Shown here in pieces: positions 50,594 to 62,900 of a DNA stretch of 64,000 nucleotides. The stretch covers positions 11,467,386 to 11,531,385 of the forward strand of contig NC_088306.1 in the NCBI RefSeq assembly GCF_032854445.1, in the 5' to 3' direction. The position numbers and the translations under genes are program-made. Numbering within the stretch: the stretch's first letter is position 1; every line of letters starts with the position of its first letter. A model generated the notes under the pieces. That model did no database searches. It worked only from the letters and a program-made list of their open reading frames with translations, and was not told where the DNA came from. This DNA is from Liolophura sinensis (taxonomy: Eukaryota; Mollusca; Polyplacophora; Chitonida; Chitonidae).

Positions 50594-51869
50594 CATTGGT
50601 GTAGGTATACTTTCACCTGCAATCGATGGAAAATCGATGGTGTATCGAGAGCTAGTTATTATATGTTTTGAATGATGCTAAACATTGATAATGTGTGTAG
50701 CTGTTGAGCTTGTTCAGTATATTCCCAACAACCCAAATGGCATTTTAAGTGCAAGCTACGTAGGCCTATACAGCATGATAGAAGTATGTATAACATATAC
50801 CACGGAATTCCATTAACTTCCGTGGGCTAAGTAATCATGCATATCACATGCAAACATTTTTCAGTGAAATATTTATTTCCATCCAGAGATCTATAACAAT
50901 AACACCATAAGATCAAAGAAAAAAACACCCATGCCATACATTATGTATAAAGTTTCCTTATTATCTTTGCATCGAAAATTCGATTTGTTACTGACAGTTT
51001 GCATGTCATAATTACCATATAAACCAGATATACAATCGCTCATTTTTTTTTCTTGGCAAAATATTTTACGGTCGATTGGACAGTAAAATGATCAAATGCT
51101 TTATCTGTTTGATATGGGGTGTTGTGTTTTAGTAGAAGACGAACAAGGATTGGGTGGAAATGTTATGCAGCTAGGATTAGATTAGAGAATGTATCCTTTC
51201 TTATAACTCAACGTGAGGTTTCTTTTCATGAAACATTCATCAGACCTCATACATCAACACATGGCGAGGCAGTTAGGTAGTAAGGAACCCAGACTAACCT
51301 CCTTACCTCCCCTTGTATCCTTTAACGGATTCCATAGCTCTTTGAAACCTTAAATCTACAAATATATACCTTTCGGGGTTTTTTTTAATGAGGATATTTT
51401 GTACATTGCATTCCATTGTTGACATATTCAAGATACATGATGAAAAAAGGAAGGCTCACACAGGTTTGTCTGTAATGATACCAATTCACTATTCTTGCAC
51501 ATTACCTGCACATTACCTGCACATACTTCGCATGCTTTCACAGTTGGCTATCAGCTATAGCCTGAATGAACTCACTATAATTTCATTTGTCTTATCTTAC
51601 ACGCTGCCATCGTACAGGATTTGAATGCTCATTTGATCCATTCGCCCAGGACATTCCTTGCGTCTTTCCAGCATTGTTGAAAACTGTTGACAGCTTCTCT
51701 CTGCATGGTTCCGTACTAATTTCGTATTTAATATACTGTCTAAGTTTTTTGGTTGTTTGTGTTAAACGTTGTTTTGGGAATTGGCCTTGCGATTTTTGCC
51801 CCGAAACGTCCGTTTTGATTGATGGCTGGTGTACGAATATCTGTTTCGATGGTAGATTTTTTTATGCAT

Positions 51870-52010
51870 AGATAGATAAACAGGCTTACAGCACAGGAAG
51901 TAAAACCAGAGCAGCGACGACAGAGTGACAGTTGACAAATGGCCACACGTAACCGGTGGAATAGGGCATATTGCCAGTTTACCTCAGCTAGGGTTTTATT
52001 CTTGCTGACA
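51870..52010. repeat. Dispersed family R copy
   Basis: Duplicate of the 49600-49740 copy within unit B, about 95% alike by eye. Confidence 0.65.
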
Positions 52011-52383
52011 AAAGCCGAAAGCCCCGGCGCTTTCTGCAAAACGGAAAACCTTATCGCCCATCTAGCCTATTTAATTATTTGTGAAACTGTTTTCAGACGC
52101 TCATAATATTCACTCAAAAGTAGCAGCCTAACATTTCTATCCGGTCAGATTGTACAGTATGACATTTTTATCTTTACGTGTAAAAGATGTTAGATCTGAA
52201 AGCTCCCCTAATGATGGTCCCGTGGGCTAGTGTCTCACTCATATACATACACCGGTGTTCCCGGGAGACTGTCTACAATGGGTTGTTGGTGTAGGTATAC
52301 TTTCACTTGCAATCGATGGAAAATTACAGCTGTATCGAGAGCTAGTTATTTTATTGCTTGAATGCTGGTAAACATTGATAATG

Positions 52384-52648
52384 TATTTACTTATTTATTT
52401 ATTTATTTGGTGTTTTACGCCGTACTCAAGAATATTTCACTTATACGACGGCGGCTAGTATTATGGTGGGTGGAAATCGGGCATAGCCCGGGGGGAACCC
52501 ACGACCATCCGCAGGTTGCTGCCAGACCTTCCCATGTACGGCCGGAGAGGAAGCCAGCATGAGCTGGACTTGAACTCACAGCGACCGCATTGGTGATAGA
52601 CTCCTGGGTCATTACGCTGCGCTAATGCGCTAACCAACTGAGCCTAAT
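52384..52648 (-). mobile_element. SINE family 1, full length, reverse orientation
   Basis: From TTACTTATTTATTTATTTAT to CGCTAACCAACTGAGCC, with B box GGACTTGAACTCACAGC and A box complement. Inserted in unit B of the segmental duplication. No clean target duplication seen. Confidence 0.94.
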
Positions 52649-52794
52649 GGGTGAGCTTGTTCAGTATATTGCCAACAACCCAAATGGCATTTTAAGTGCA
52701 AGCTACGTATAGAGCATGATAGAAATATGTGTAATATATGCCACGGAATTCCATTAACTTCCGTGGGCTAAGTAATTATGCATATCACATGCAA

Positions 52795-53814
52795 TATTTG
52801 CTGAGAAAAGTACATAGTTTTCACATTGCAAATCTCTGATCGAAAAAACGATTGAAGACAATGGCTTCAAAGAAGGTACTAGTCAATTTTGTTCTTTTTT
52901 TTCATGACGTTTATTTTAAGAACGGTTTCCCCTTATATTACAAGAGTATCGATAATATCTGAGGTCGTATCGCTTTTGCAAAGAATACTGGAATAATCCA
53001 AGAGGAACTTCAGTTAAGTTGCAGTGTTGTTAGAAGAACTTAATGTGAACACGTGGTCTAAACCCGACTGTTGACCATACAGCATGTATAACGTGTATCC
53101 CATACAAACTTGGGCAGACAATCAGGATAGGAAGTAGATCGAGTAGGGTGCATTGGAAATGGCATTGTTAGATTATACGCTGTTCTTCATACACAACGTG
53201 TTCTCTGTCAACAACCACCTAGATCCGCCAAAAGTGCAAGGCAACGCCCTGTGCTGCGATTGGACAAGAAATCGATCGTTCTTTTTTCATAATAAGCCAC
53301 CGCATCATCAGTACCTTTGATTTGTTTTCTGGCTTGTCCAGATCGAACATATTCCGCCTGTTTATGGTAATCGATGATTGTTAGTGATCTGTATACTAGT
53401 TTTGAAAAAGACTTGCGAAATCCAACGCTGAGATTTGTACACACCTGATGATTAGAGCCTGGCCACGTGATCAATCGATGACGTCTCGACTGCATGGTAC
53501 ATGGCGAGCGATCAGGATGAGGCGGTCTGTCACTCAAGGAGAACTCCGTGTAGATGGGAAGACGTCTTCGAGTCCTTGTATAGGTGGGGTGAGTATGTTT
53601 GTGTTTTATACAGGAAGGGGAAAACTTCTTCCTGGCAAAATAATGGTGCAGATGTGTGTAGGTTTTAAACCACCTACTGGACAGCATGAGTGTGGCAACA
53701 AAAGCGGGTAATGATAGTAGTACTAATTTAACCCCGTTATGTTGTGCTGCACTAGAGCTAGTTATTTTATTTGTTAAATGTCAGTATACATTAATTGTGT
53801 GTTTTGATTTTAGT
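52795..53814. other. Intergenic, nothing recognised
   Basis: A 159-codon minus-strand frame (53208-53687) has low-complexity His/Thr/Arg content and no domain, and is treated as chance. Confidence 0.5.
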
Positions 53815-53884
53815 AGCTGTCGCTATAAGTGAAATATTCTTGAGTACAGCGTAAAACACCAATCAAATAAATAAATAAATAAAA
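53815..53884 (+). mobile_element. SINE family 1, 3' fragment
   Basis: CGCTATAAGTGAAATATTCT, GAGTACAGCGTAAAACACCA and (AAAT)n. Confidence 0.85.
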
Positions 53885-54662
53885 TCCTGGTATTTCTTGA
53901 AAAGCTTGTTGTTATTGTGTTTTTTCGTGTCTAGATTTTTCAGCCAAAACTGCCAGACACTTCTTTTTCATTATAGAGGTCAGTGAAAGCACCTGCTGAT
54001 ATACAAACATTTTGAAGCAATCGGCTGAAACCTAAAAATACGCAAAACTTTGTCAAGAATAAAAAAAGCAAGAATCAATGAGCAACTGTTAATCCTGACC
54101 ATTACAGACAATGCACAGCAATATGCATATTTTATGCAATTGAGAGAAGCTTTTATAAGGCTGAGTTGTTTGTAGATGTTTAGACGATCCAAAACGACTG
54201 TCTTGTGGGCTGGGCAGATGGGGTGCAAATGTTTAAACATGTTTCAACAAACGCGTGTTTTTAGATAACTCGAACGCTTTTGCATGCCTTGGCTGTGATC
54301 CTCAATCAGACAAGCTCGCAGACAGATTTTCAGACAATCGTTTAAAGGCCAATGCATGGTGTTTGATACACACCAAAAATCACGGACATTAGATGATTTC
54401 TCCAGGGCATAGTGAGTTAGAAAGGTGTATTTTGGAGCAAATTAATGTCGTATAGATACCACACGCATAAAACATAACAATCAACTAAAAGACATGTAAG
54501 GGTTTTTTGTTATTCTTTGTATGAAAAAAAGAATCCAGAAAAACAATAACGGAAATTATTCATTAAATAAATGAGAATGATCAGAGATTTAAAAATATTG
54601 GTCATGCGAGTAAAACTGACAGATAGCATTAGTATTTAACCAGAGATATATGTCATTTCCAG
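53885..54662. other. Upstream of the mGluR-like gene, nothing recognised
   Basis: AT-rich, no gene or element recognised. Confidence 0.5.
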
Positions 54663-54805
54663 CAGTGTCCATCCATCCATTGTTCTGGATTGTCCTATTC
54701 GGCACAGTCACGGAGACATCATGCCATTCTGTCCTGGAAAACAACGGGAACGAGATCAATGCATTCGCTACAAGAGGAAGTGGCTTAAAGGTTGAGATAA
54801 TGAAC
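54663..54805 (+). other. Candidate small coding exon upstream of the receptor
   Basis: Bounded by a possible acceptor CATTTCCAG and donor GTGAGC. In one frame 47 codons are open, beginning VSIHPLFWIVLFGTVTETSC, which looks like a signal peptide. It would end in phase 0. Joining directly at TTGTAG before 54847 hits a stop, so it does not extend the receptor simply. It may be 5' UTR or belong to another transcript. Confidence 0.3.
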
Positions 54806-54865
54806 GTGAGCCGAAGTCAGTTGTAATAGAAGCCATTTTGTTGTAGTTGCCTGCATGATTTCATA

Positions 54866-56977
54866 ATGGAGACATGTGGTCTCAGATTCCGCTTTTTAGC
54901 GGTGTTCATGGTGATATCGGAGGCTACTGGGGAGTTTCTTATCCCCGGCATACCCGATAAGCGATATCAACAGCTTGGAGATGTCAACCTTGGGGGCATT
55001 TTCCCTATCTACAACTACCACAAACATTTACCATGCGGCTCTTCGTTACGATCTACAAGCATCTTACAATACGTGGAAGCCATGGTGTACGCCGTCAACG
55101 CCGTAAACCAGCGCTCGGACATCTTGCCTAACGTTACTCTGGGATTTGTCATCTTGGACGACTGCAAGAAGCCGAGTACAGCTTTGTCACAAGCTCTCAG
55201 ATTTATACCACGGGCTGCCGAAGGCAATGATTGTGGGCCTTCTGTTTCAAACTCATCGACATCGACCCAGAATTACACAGAGAATTTTGACGTCGTCGGC
55301 GTTGTTGGCTCAATGTTGTCATCCACAAGCATCAGCGTCGCTGAGGTTCTTGGCGTTTTCCACGTCCCCCAGATAAGTTACGCGTCTAGCAGCGACGAGT
55401 TGAGCGACAGGGCTAAGTATCCGTATTTTCTACGAGTAGTCACCCCGGACAGCTACCAAATTCAGTCCATGATCGACCTGATTGTTTATTATAATTGGAC
55501 ATATATTTCTACCGTTCACTCTGCTGGAAGCTATGGCGAAACTGGAATAAAACTTTTGCAGTCTCTCGCGAGAGAACGCGGGATTTGCATCGCTACCAGC
55601 GAAGTTGTCGACCATTATTTCAAAGATGCCGACAATGATAAAGTCATAAAAGAACTTTTATCTCATTATGAAGTGAAAGTTGTCGTTCTGTTTACGGGAC
55701 CAGAAAACGCCAGGGAGTTGGTTGCATCTGCCAAAAGGTTAGGTGCGATTGGCAAATTTGTATGGCTAGGAGGCGATGCTTGGGCCACTCGATTATCAAC
55801 GTTTGGATCTCACAAGGACGGTACTTTAGGGGCGTTTACGTTTAAGGCCTATTCAGAATATGTTAAAAACTTTGATGCTTACTTCGAAGAACTCACGCCC
55901 TTGTCTGTTCCATCGAACCCCTGGTTCGGCGAGTTTTGGGAGAAGATATTTGGGTGCTCCCTTACAGACCAAGGAGCTCTATGTGACAACAATTTATCTT
56001 TGAAAACTTCCACGCATTCTTCGATATCCTCAATAGGATCTGTCATCGATGCTGTTAGCACATTTGCGGTGGCAATTGATGAACTTTTGGCAGATAAATG
56101 CCCGGATATGACTGCAGCAGAGGCCCGCTCGTGCATTGTAGGTTCAGATTTGCTCATGTATTTGAAGAATGTCTCGTTTCTTGGCGAAAGTGGACTGGTA
56201 AGCTTCGATGCCAGTGGAGAATTTATTGGTCGTTATATGATTGAACAAGTTCAACTAGTGGATAATGAAATTGTTCAACGTCACGTAGCCACGTGGAACT
56301 CCAAATCACACGAGATCACATTTGACCAGAATTATACCGTTCAGTGGAGTTTGTCGGAGCGACTTGGAGAACACGAATCTGACATTCCAGAATCCGTATG
56401 CAGTAAACCCTGTAAATACGGAGAGTTTTACATTCAGAGGGAATTGCCGTGTTGCTGGGACTGTAGACGATGCAGGGAAAATGAAATAACAGTGTACAAC
56501 GCCACGGGCTGCTTGCAATGCCCGCCATTCACCTGGCCCGAGCAAACGACATTCCGCGCATGCGAACCGATAACGCCAACAATGTTGCTGTGGCAAGACG
56601 CCACGTCGTTGTTGCTTCTTACGCTGGCTGGCTTCGGAATGCTTGGAGCATTGGTCGTTTTCTGTTTCTACATCTTTCACAACAACACCCGGCTAATCAA
56701 AGCCTCGAGCCGAGAACTATGCTACCTCATGCTACTGGGCATACTCATAGGCTATCTAACTGTCTTCGGCTTGGTAGCTCCAGCCACAACAAGGACTAAA
56801 TGTGTCGTCGTCCAGTTTGGTTTCAACTGTGGACTTATCGGGATTTATGCCCCTCTCCTTACACGAACAAACAGGATCTATCGCATATTTAACGCCGGGA
56901 AAAAGTCAACAAAGAGACCTCCACTTGTGAGCCCTAGAGCCCAGACAGCCATAGCTTTATCACTGATTGCAGTTCAG
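54866..56977 (+). CDS. mGluR-like exon 1 (ectodomain, TM1 to mid TM4; residues 1-704)
   Basis: A single 2,112-nt exon. The ATG at 54866 begins METCGLRFRFLAVFMVISEA, a signal-like segment with weak hydrophobicity. The exon then covers GIFPIYNYH, CGSSLR, PQISYASSSDELSD, NWTYISTVHSAGSYGETG, the Cys-rich domain (CSKPCKYGEF..CCWDC) and TM1-TM3. It ends in TM4 at AQTAIALSLIAVQ before donor GTACGT at 56978. Read-through would stop at 57032-57034. Two short upstream ATG frames (54800-54826 and near 54855) could dampen translation. Confidence 0.9.
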
Positions 56978-59900
56978 GTACGTACCACTCACTGCTGTTC
57001 AGCTCAGATAGCTATAACTTTTTACTGCTTGTAGTTCAGGTACGCACAGCTCAGATAGACATAGCCTTCTCACTGATTGTAGTTCAGGTACGTACAGCTC
57101 AGACAGCCATAGCTTTATCACTGATTGCAGTTCAGGTACGTACCACTCACTGCTGTTCAGCTCAGATAGCTATAACTTTTTACTGCTTGTAGTTCAGGTA
57201 CGTACAGCTCAGACAGACATAGCCTTCTCACTGATTGTAGTTCAGGTATGCACAGCTCAGACAAACATAGCCTTCTCACTGAGTGTAGTTTATGTACGTA
57301 CAGCTCAGGTACGTACCACCCACTGCTGTTCAGCTCAGATATCGACAGCCTTTTCAGTGATTGAATCGCCGTTGTTCAGGTCAGATGTACATAGCCTTCT
57401 TACTAATTGAAGTTCAGATAGACACAACCTTCTCACCGATATCTGTTCGGGTACGTATCACTCACCGCTGTTCAGCTAAGATAGCCATAGCCCTCCTTAC
57501 TGTTTGAAGTTCAGGAATGTATCACTTACCGCTGTTTAGCTCAGATAGACAAAACCTTCTCACTCATTGCAGTTCAGGAACGTATCGCTCAGCGTTGTTC
57601 AGCTCACTGATAGTACTTCCGTTTCGTTCCACTCATCACTGTTCACCTGAGAAAGCATAAACTCACTTTTGTTCATGCTTAAATAAAACGATAATTGTGC
57701 TCTTAAACTGATTGAAATATCTGGGTTTATTATGGAAATGCTCTCTTGAAATGCGTGCCTCCATTGGAGAATTTGGCACAGGTGCTCAGATAAGCATATC
57801 CTTCTCACTGCCTGCAGTTCAGCAATATTAGAATGGGAATGGAGCAAAACTGAGGATGCCATCACGGATCGCCAGGTACATGACAAATGACCTAAATGAA
57901 AATGTAAATTACCTAAAGAAATTGAAAAAGTATTCATAATGTTATATTCTTGAAATATTTTGAAAACGTTTGTGTAACTACAGGTGTTTTATATGAATAT
58001 TAATTATCTTCCATTAATGCGTTGTTTTAAGAGCAAAATTATTCTGATGGGTAAGAAAAGTTCGCCTTTGCTTTGACAAGAGATGTTATGACTTCTAATA
58101 AATGCGGATGTTTTAACTAAAGTACAAAAGGTCCATATAGGTCCACAAAATGTTTTAAGTAAAGTACAAAAGGTCCATATAGCTAAAAAATTCCATTTAC
58201 TCTAAATCCTCATCAGATTCGACCAGTATGGTGTAAATTCAGACACAATGTGAAAACACCCTTCTTAACAATTTGATGGTTAAAATGTATTTTTTCAGGT
58301 AGGGATGCATACAAATTTTAAAGACGCCTCGAAATCGTGTCACACCAATGACTTGTAAAATATTACTTGTTGCTCCCCCGCTTGGCCGTCAGCACTGAGA
58401 GGTCAGAGTGCGGAAACATGACTGGTTGCGCCGGTTTCAGTATAACGTGACTGGGTGGGGTGTTATGTATGGTGTCTTCGGCATGATACTTCAGTGGCGG
58501 CAGCACTTTGGCGGCATGGACTCGCCCTGCCTGAAGAATACACATGTATGTACACACACATATTATGTACATATTACATATATGTACACACACATATTAT
58601 GTACACACGTAAAGAAATTAGAAAACCAATTGTCCAGATCAGATAAGGTTCCTCTAATACGCAAAAACATGTCTGTGGTCTAATGTTTTGAGGGTTTAGG
58701 GTATCTGTAAATTTTTTGCATAAAACTAGATTTTTGTATATGATGAATATATGTATAAAATACGATGGGATATTAATCCCAAGGATGACAGAACCACAGA
58801 ATGTGACGAAGGTAACCCTGTTATTTTGTATCGATCGGCGCTCAGAATAAGGGGATAAGTCAAATACCTCAACCGTCCTGTCAGGTGTTGGTGTGAATTG
58901 ATTGGCTGAGAGTAATCTATCATGTCTTCTGATTTGGCATGGGCGTTAAAATGATGCAGTAAATCAAGTCGACATGTCGCACTCGAAAGATAACCCCCAA
59001 GAGAATAATGAACTCCAACGAATGATGACCCCACACGATCGATGACCCCACACGATCGATGACCCCAATACAAATGAATACCCCCACACGATACATGGCC
59101 CCACACGAATGATGAACCCCAACGAATGATAACTCCAACAAACGATGATTTCGATATGAACGATGATGTCCACACGAACGACAATTCCCACACGAACGAT
59201 TTGCACACGAACGGTGACGACCACACGAGTGATGACTCCCACATGAACAGTAACTCCCACGCGGATAATGATTGCCATGTATGCGATCGGTGATTCTTAC
59301 ACGAATGATTACTCACACACGAAGGATGACTCTCACACAAACAATGACTCCCACACGAACAAACAGTCTCAACAGTCAAACGCAAGCGGTCAATTTTACT
59401 TAGGCGAAATTAGAATTAAAATCTGCCTTTGATATAGTCCTTGTGCGTGAAAAGAAACTCTGAAGAAGTACGGATATTGGCTTCTTTGTATCTAATAAAA
59501 CACGAATATATTCTATATTTTGTTTTTATCTACTCCATGGCTGTTGCTTCTGGCCGGTGTACTTTTTAAGCATGTACATGACCAGTCGGAATGACTGAGA
59601 CAAACCGACGAGAGGCCAGATTTCACGGGTAATGCATGTGACCATTTGCCAACTATCATACTGCCATCGCTCTGGGTTTACTCTCTGTGCTGTAGTCTTT
59701 CATAATGTCAACGGAGCGTGGAAACAATTCCCTGATTTAATACATTTTTTATTATAATTTATGTATTCCTGTCAGTTATTATATTTGCGCCAATTTATAT
59801 ATTCGACATATCCCAGCGAGTTGGTATATCCCTGTCAGTTAATACATTCCTGTGAGTGGATGTATCCCCTGAAGTTTAACTATAACGGTGAGTTGATATA

Positions 59901-62900
59901 TCCCTGTAGAATAATATATCCGTGTCAGTTGATACATCCCCGGGATTTGATATAGCCCTGAGAGTTGATATATCCGTGTCAGTTAATACATCCTTGTCAG
60001 TTGATACATCCCCTGGATTTAATAATCCCTGCGAGTTTATATATCCATGTTAGTTGATACATCCCCGGGATTTGATATAGCCCTAAGGGTTGATATATCC
60101 GTGTCAGTTGATACATCCCCAGGATTTGATATAACCCTTAGAATTGATATATTCATGTCAGTTAATACATCCTTGTCAGTTGATACATCCCCAGGATTTA
60201 ATAATCCCTGTAAGTTGATATATCAGTGTCAGTTAATACATCCTTGTCAGTTGATGCGTTCCCGTTACATGTAGTTTGCATTCTTATCATGTAGTTGATA
60301 CATGCCTGTTGGTTGCTTCATTCCCCTGAGTTGGCACATTTAGGAAATGGTTCGTGCGATTTTCAACTTGGAACTCTCCATTCACGGCCTACTGGGTGTA
60401 TATGAACGCCGAACGTTCAGATGGCAATGGGGAAACTCGACTCCCCACTCACTGGGATGTATTAACAGGGATGTGTCAACTAACACGAATGTATCAGTTA
60501 ACATGCATGTATCAACTAAGACGAGATGCATCAACTGACAGGAATGTATCCACTAACACGAGATGTATCAACTGACAGGAATGTATCCACTAACACGGAT
60601 ATATCAACTCATAAGGATGTATCAACTACAGGGGATGTATCAACTAACATGGGTGTATTAACTAACAGGGATGTATAAAATAACAGGGGTGTATTAATTC
60701 AGAGAATATTGTATTGATGCATCACCGACATTACACGGCCAAAAGGAACAGGCACCAGGTTAATGGAGCAAAGCCAAGGGCGTCTGTTAAATGCTCTCAA
60801 GCTGTCGACAATCCCAACTGCAGGAAGCATAATTTCTCCATTTTAATGCATTCTTACCAGGCAAATGCTGTGCAAATTGTCATGAACACAACCTAGTGGT
60901 TATATCGATTGTGTAACCTGTCTTTGCCGTGATGGTTTATGGGAAGCTGTCTATGTATTGCACACGTATTACAAAAGAATAATGGCTAATTTAGCTTGTA
61001 CCTGAGTTGCTATGGCCTGGGAAAAAGCATTGCGTTATCTTCTTGAAACTTGACTCTTTTGGTGGTGTGAATGTTGAGCTTGGCCTTCAAATTTGTTTCC
61101 TAATATTTGACGATGAAATTAAAAGATCTGCATACAGATGATACAGGTGTTATGAAGCTTATTCAATCGGGCCATTGCTGTTCTCTAAAACAGAGAACGG
61201 CCGTACGTGGGAAGGTCTGACAGCAACCTGCTGATGGCCCTTGGTTTTCCCGGGGCTCTGCCCGGTTTCCTCCTACCATAATGCTGGCTGCCGTCGTATA
61301 AGTGAAATATTCTTGAGTACGGCGTAAAACACCAATCAAATAAATAAATAAAAACAGACAAAATGAAGATAATGATCCAAATGATACTAATGTCATGAAT
61401 AATTAATTTCGTACCCGAGGAATGAGTCTGATAAGACAGCTGTGACTCCAGATGTTCTTATCCAAGCAGATCACACGCAAAACTCATTAATAAAACATAA
61501 ATACGTTCTAACAAAACGTTTAACAAAACACTGTAAGCCTACTCTGGCGTTACTATAAACAGTTTTTATGAAAACGCTTAAATGACTCTTCAAAAAATCA
61601 CATAATAGAATTCTCCGAGATTGTCCGAGGTATCCATAGACACGTCTTATGTTTAAGATAAAATGGTAAATTCAAACACTGTACACTGCTTTGTTGAACT
61701 GTAGATAACGGAAGACAGAAAATAACTGCACTAATTGGGCTATATCAGGATGACATGTATTTACCAACTATCACACTGTCATCCCGGCTCTGGTTTTACT
61801 CTCTATGCTATAGTCCAGGATTCTGCTGGTGGACTATCCCAATACCTGCTCCCTTTCCATTGCTTTAATGTGATTGTTTGTTAAATGTGATAACAACAGA
61901 GCATGTAGAGTTTTCCCTACCAGTCCAGACATCTAATAAATAAATTCTGATTAACATTACTCCATTTTTTGAACTAGAGGGCGTGTATTCGGAAAGCAAC
62001 AGTTAGGAGAAAAACCTAACAGGGATAAAGTAATATGGGGACTGTACTTCACCGGGCACGAGAGGTCATTTGCCAATTATCACACTGTCGTCAGTGCTTT
62101 GATTTTACTCTCTATAGACTTTAAGTCTTTTAGTTTATTATATAAGCCAAATGTTTCTGTTTTACGAATTTATTGCTTTATGAACTTGTTTACCCGTTTC
62201 TTGCTTTTTTTCTCTCAGCTATTAAGCTGGCAAGGTAGTTTCCTTGCATTGCAAAGAGATCATCAGTTTGGGCCCCCTTTGCTAGGAATTACTGAGCGAT
62301 CTAATGATATCAGTTGGAGTATAGGCCTAGATCCTAACCATGCATGATTTCTCTTTTGTTGTATTCTCTTTGTTGTATTTCAGCTTTGCATGACGATAAC
62401 ATCCGCTGTCCTGGAGCAACCTTCACCAAAACTGACGATGCCGGTCGCGACTGAAAAGTTTGTGGAGCTAAGCTGTGAACTAGCGCAATATGGCTTCTTG
62501 GCGTTCCTCATCTATAATATTCTTCTGGTTCTCCTATGCTCAGCCTTCGCTTTCAAAACCAGGAAACTACCTGACAATTTCAATGAGTCCCGTTTCATTT
62601 CCATGTGTGTGTACACAACGTTAGTTGTTTGGATTGCCTTCATTCCGACGTATTTTACCACAGCACGAGAGTACCAAAAAACGGTTCTGTTATCGTTAGC
62701 ATTGATCGTTAACGCCACAGTGGCGTTAGCGTTCCTGTACCTCCCAAAAATCTACGCCACTCTTCATTTTCACGATGCTCCCGGAAACGGTGGCAGGCGA
62801 GGATGTGCGCGAAACGGCATTTCCGGTTTGTCGACAATGACCTCGTCGCGGATCCAGCCTACTAGCGTGTACAGTACACAGAATAACGAGACAGACGTGT

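Larger units (their letters stand above)
49236..50853. repeat. Segmental duplication, unit A
   Basis: Direct copy of 50857-52794. Matching blocks are 49236-49428 with 50857-51050, 49446-49763 with 51678-52050, and 50263-50853 with 52055-52794. Unit A lacks about 620 bp found in B, has about 500 bp that B lacks, and carries a TA microsatellite where B has none. Confidence 0.9.
50857..52794. repeat. Segmental duplication, unit B
   Basis: Head-to-tail neighbour of unit A. It contains a SINE (52384-52648) that interrupts sequence continuous in A (ATTGATAATGT / GAGCTTGTTCAG), so the SINE came after the duplication. Confidence 0.9.

Noticed and set aside
53208-53687. 159-codon minus-strand frame
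   Set aside because: Low-complexity composition, no domain recognised, no splice partners.
58726-59385. 219-codon minus-strand frame
   Set aside because: Derived from the degenerate 18-bp repeat; no domain or start context.
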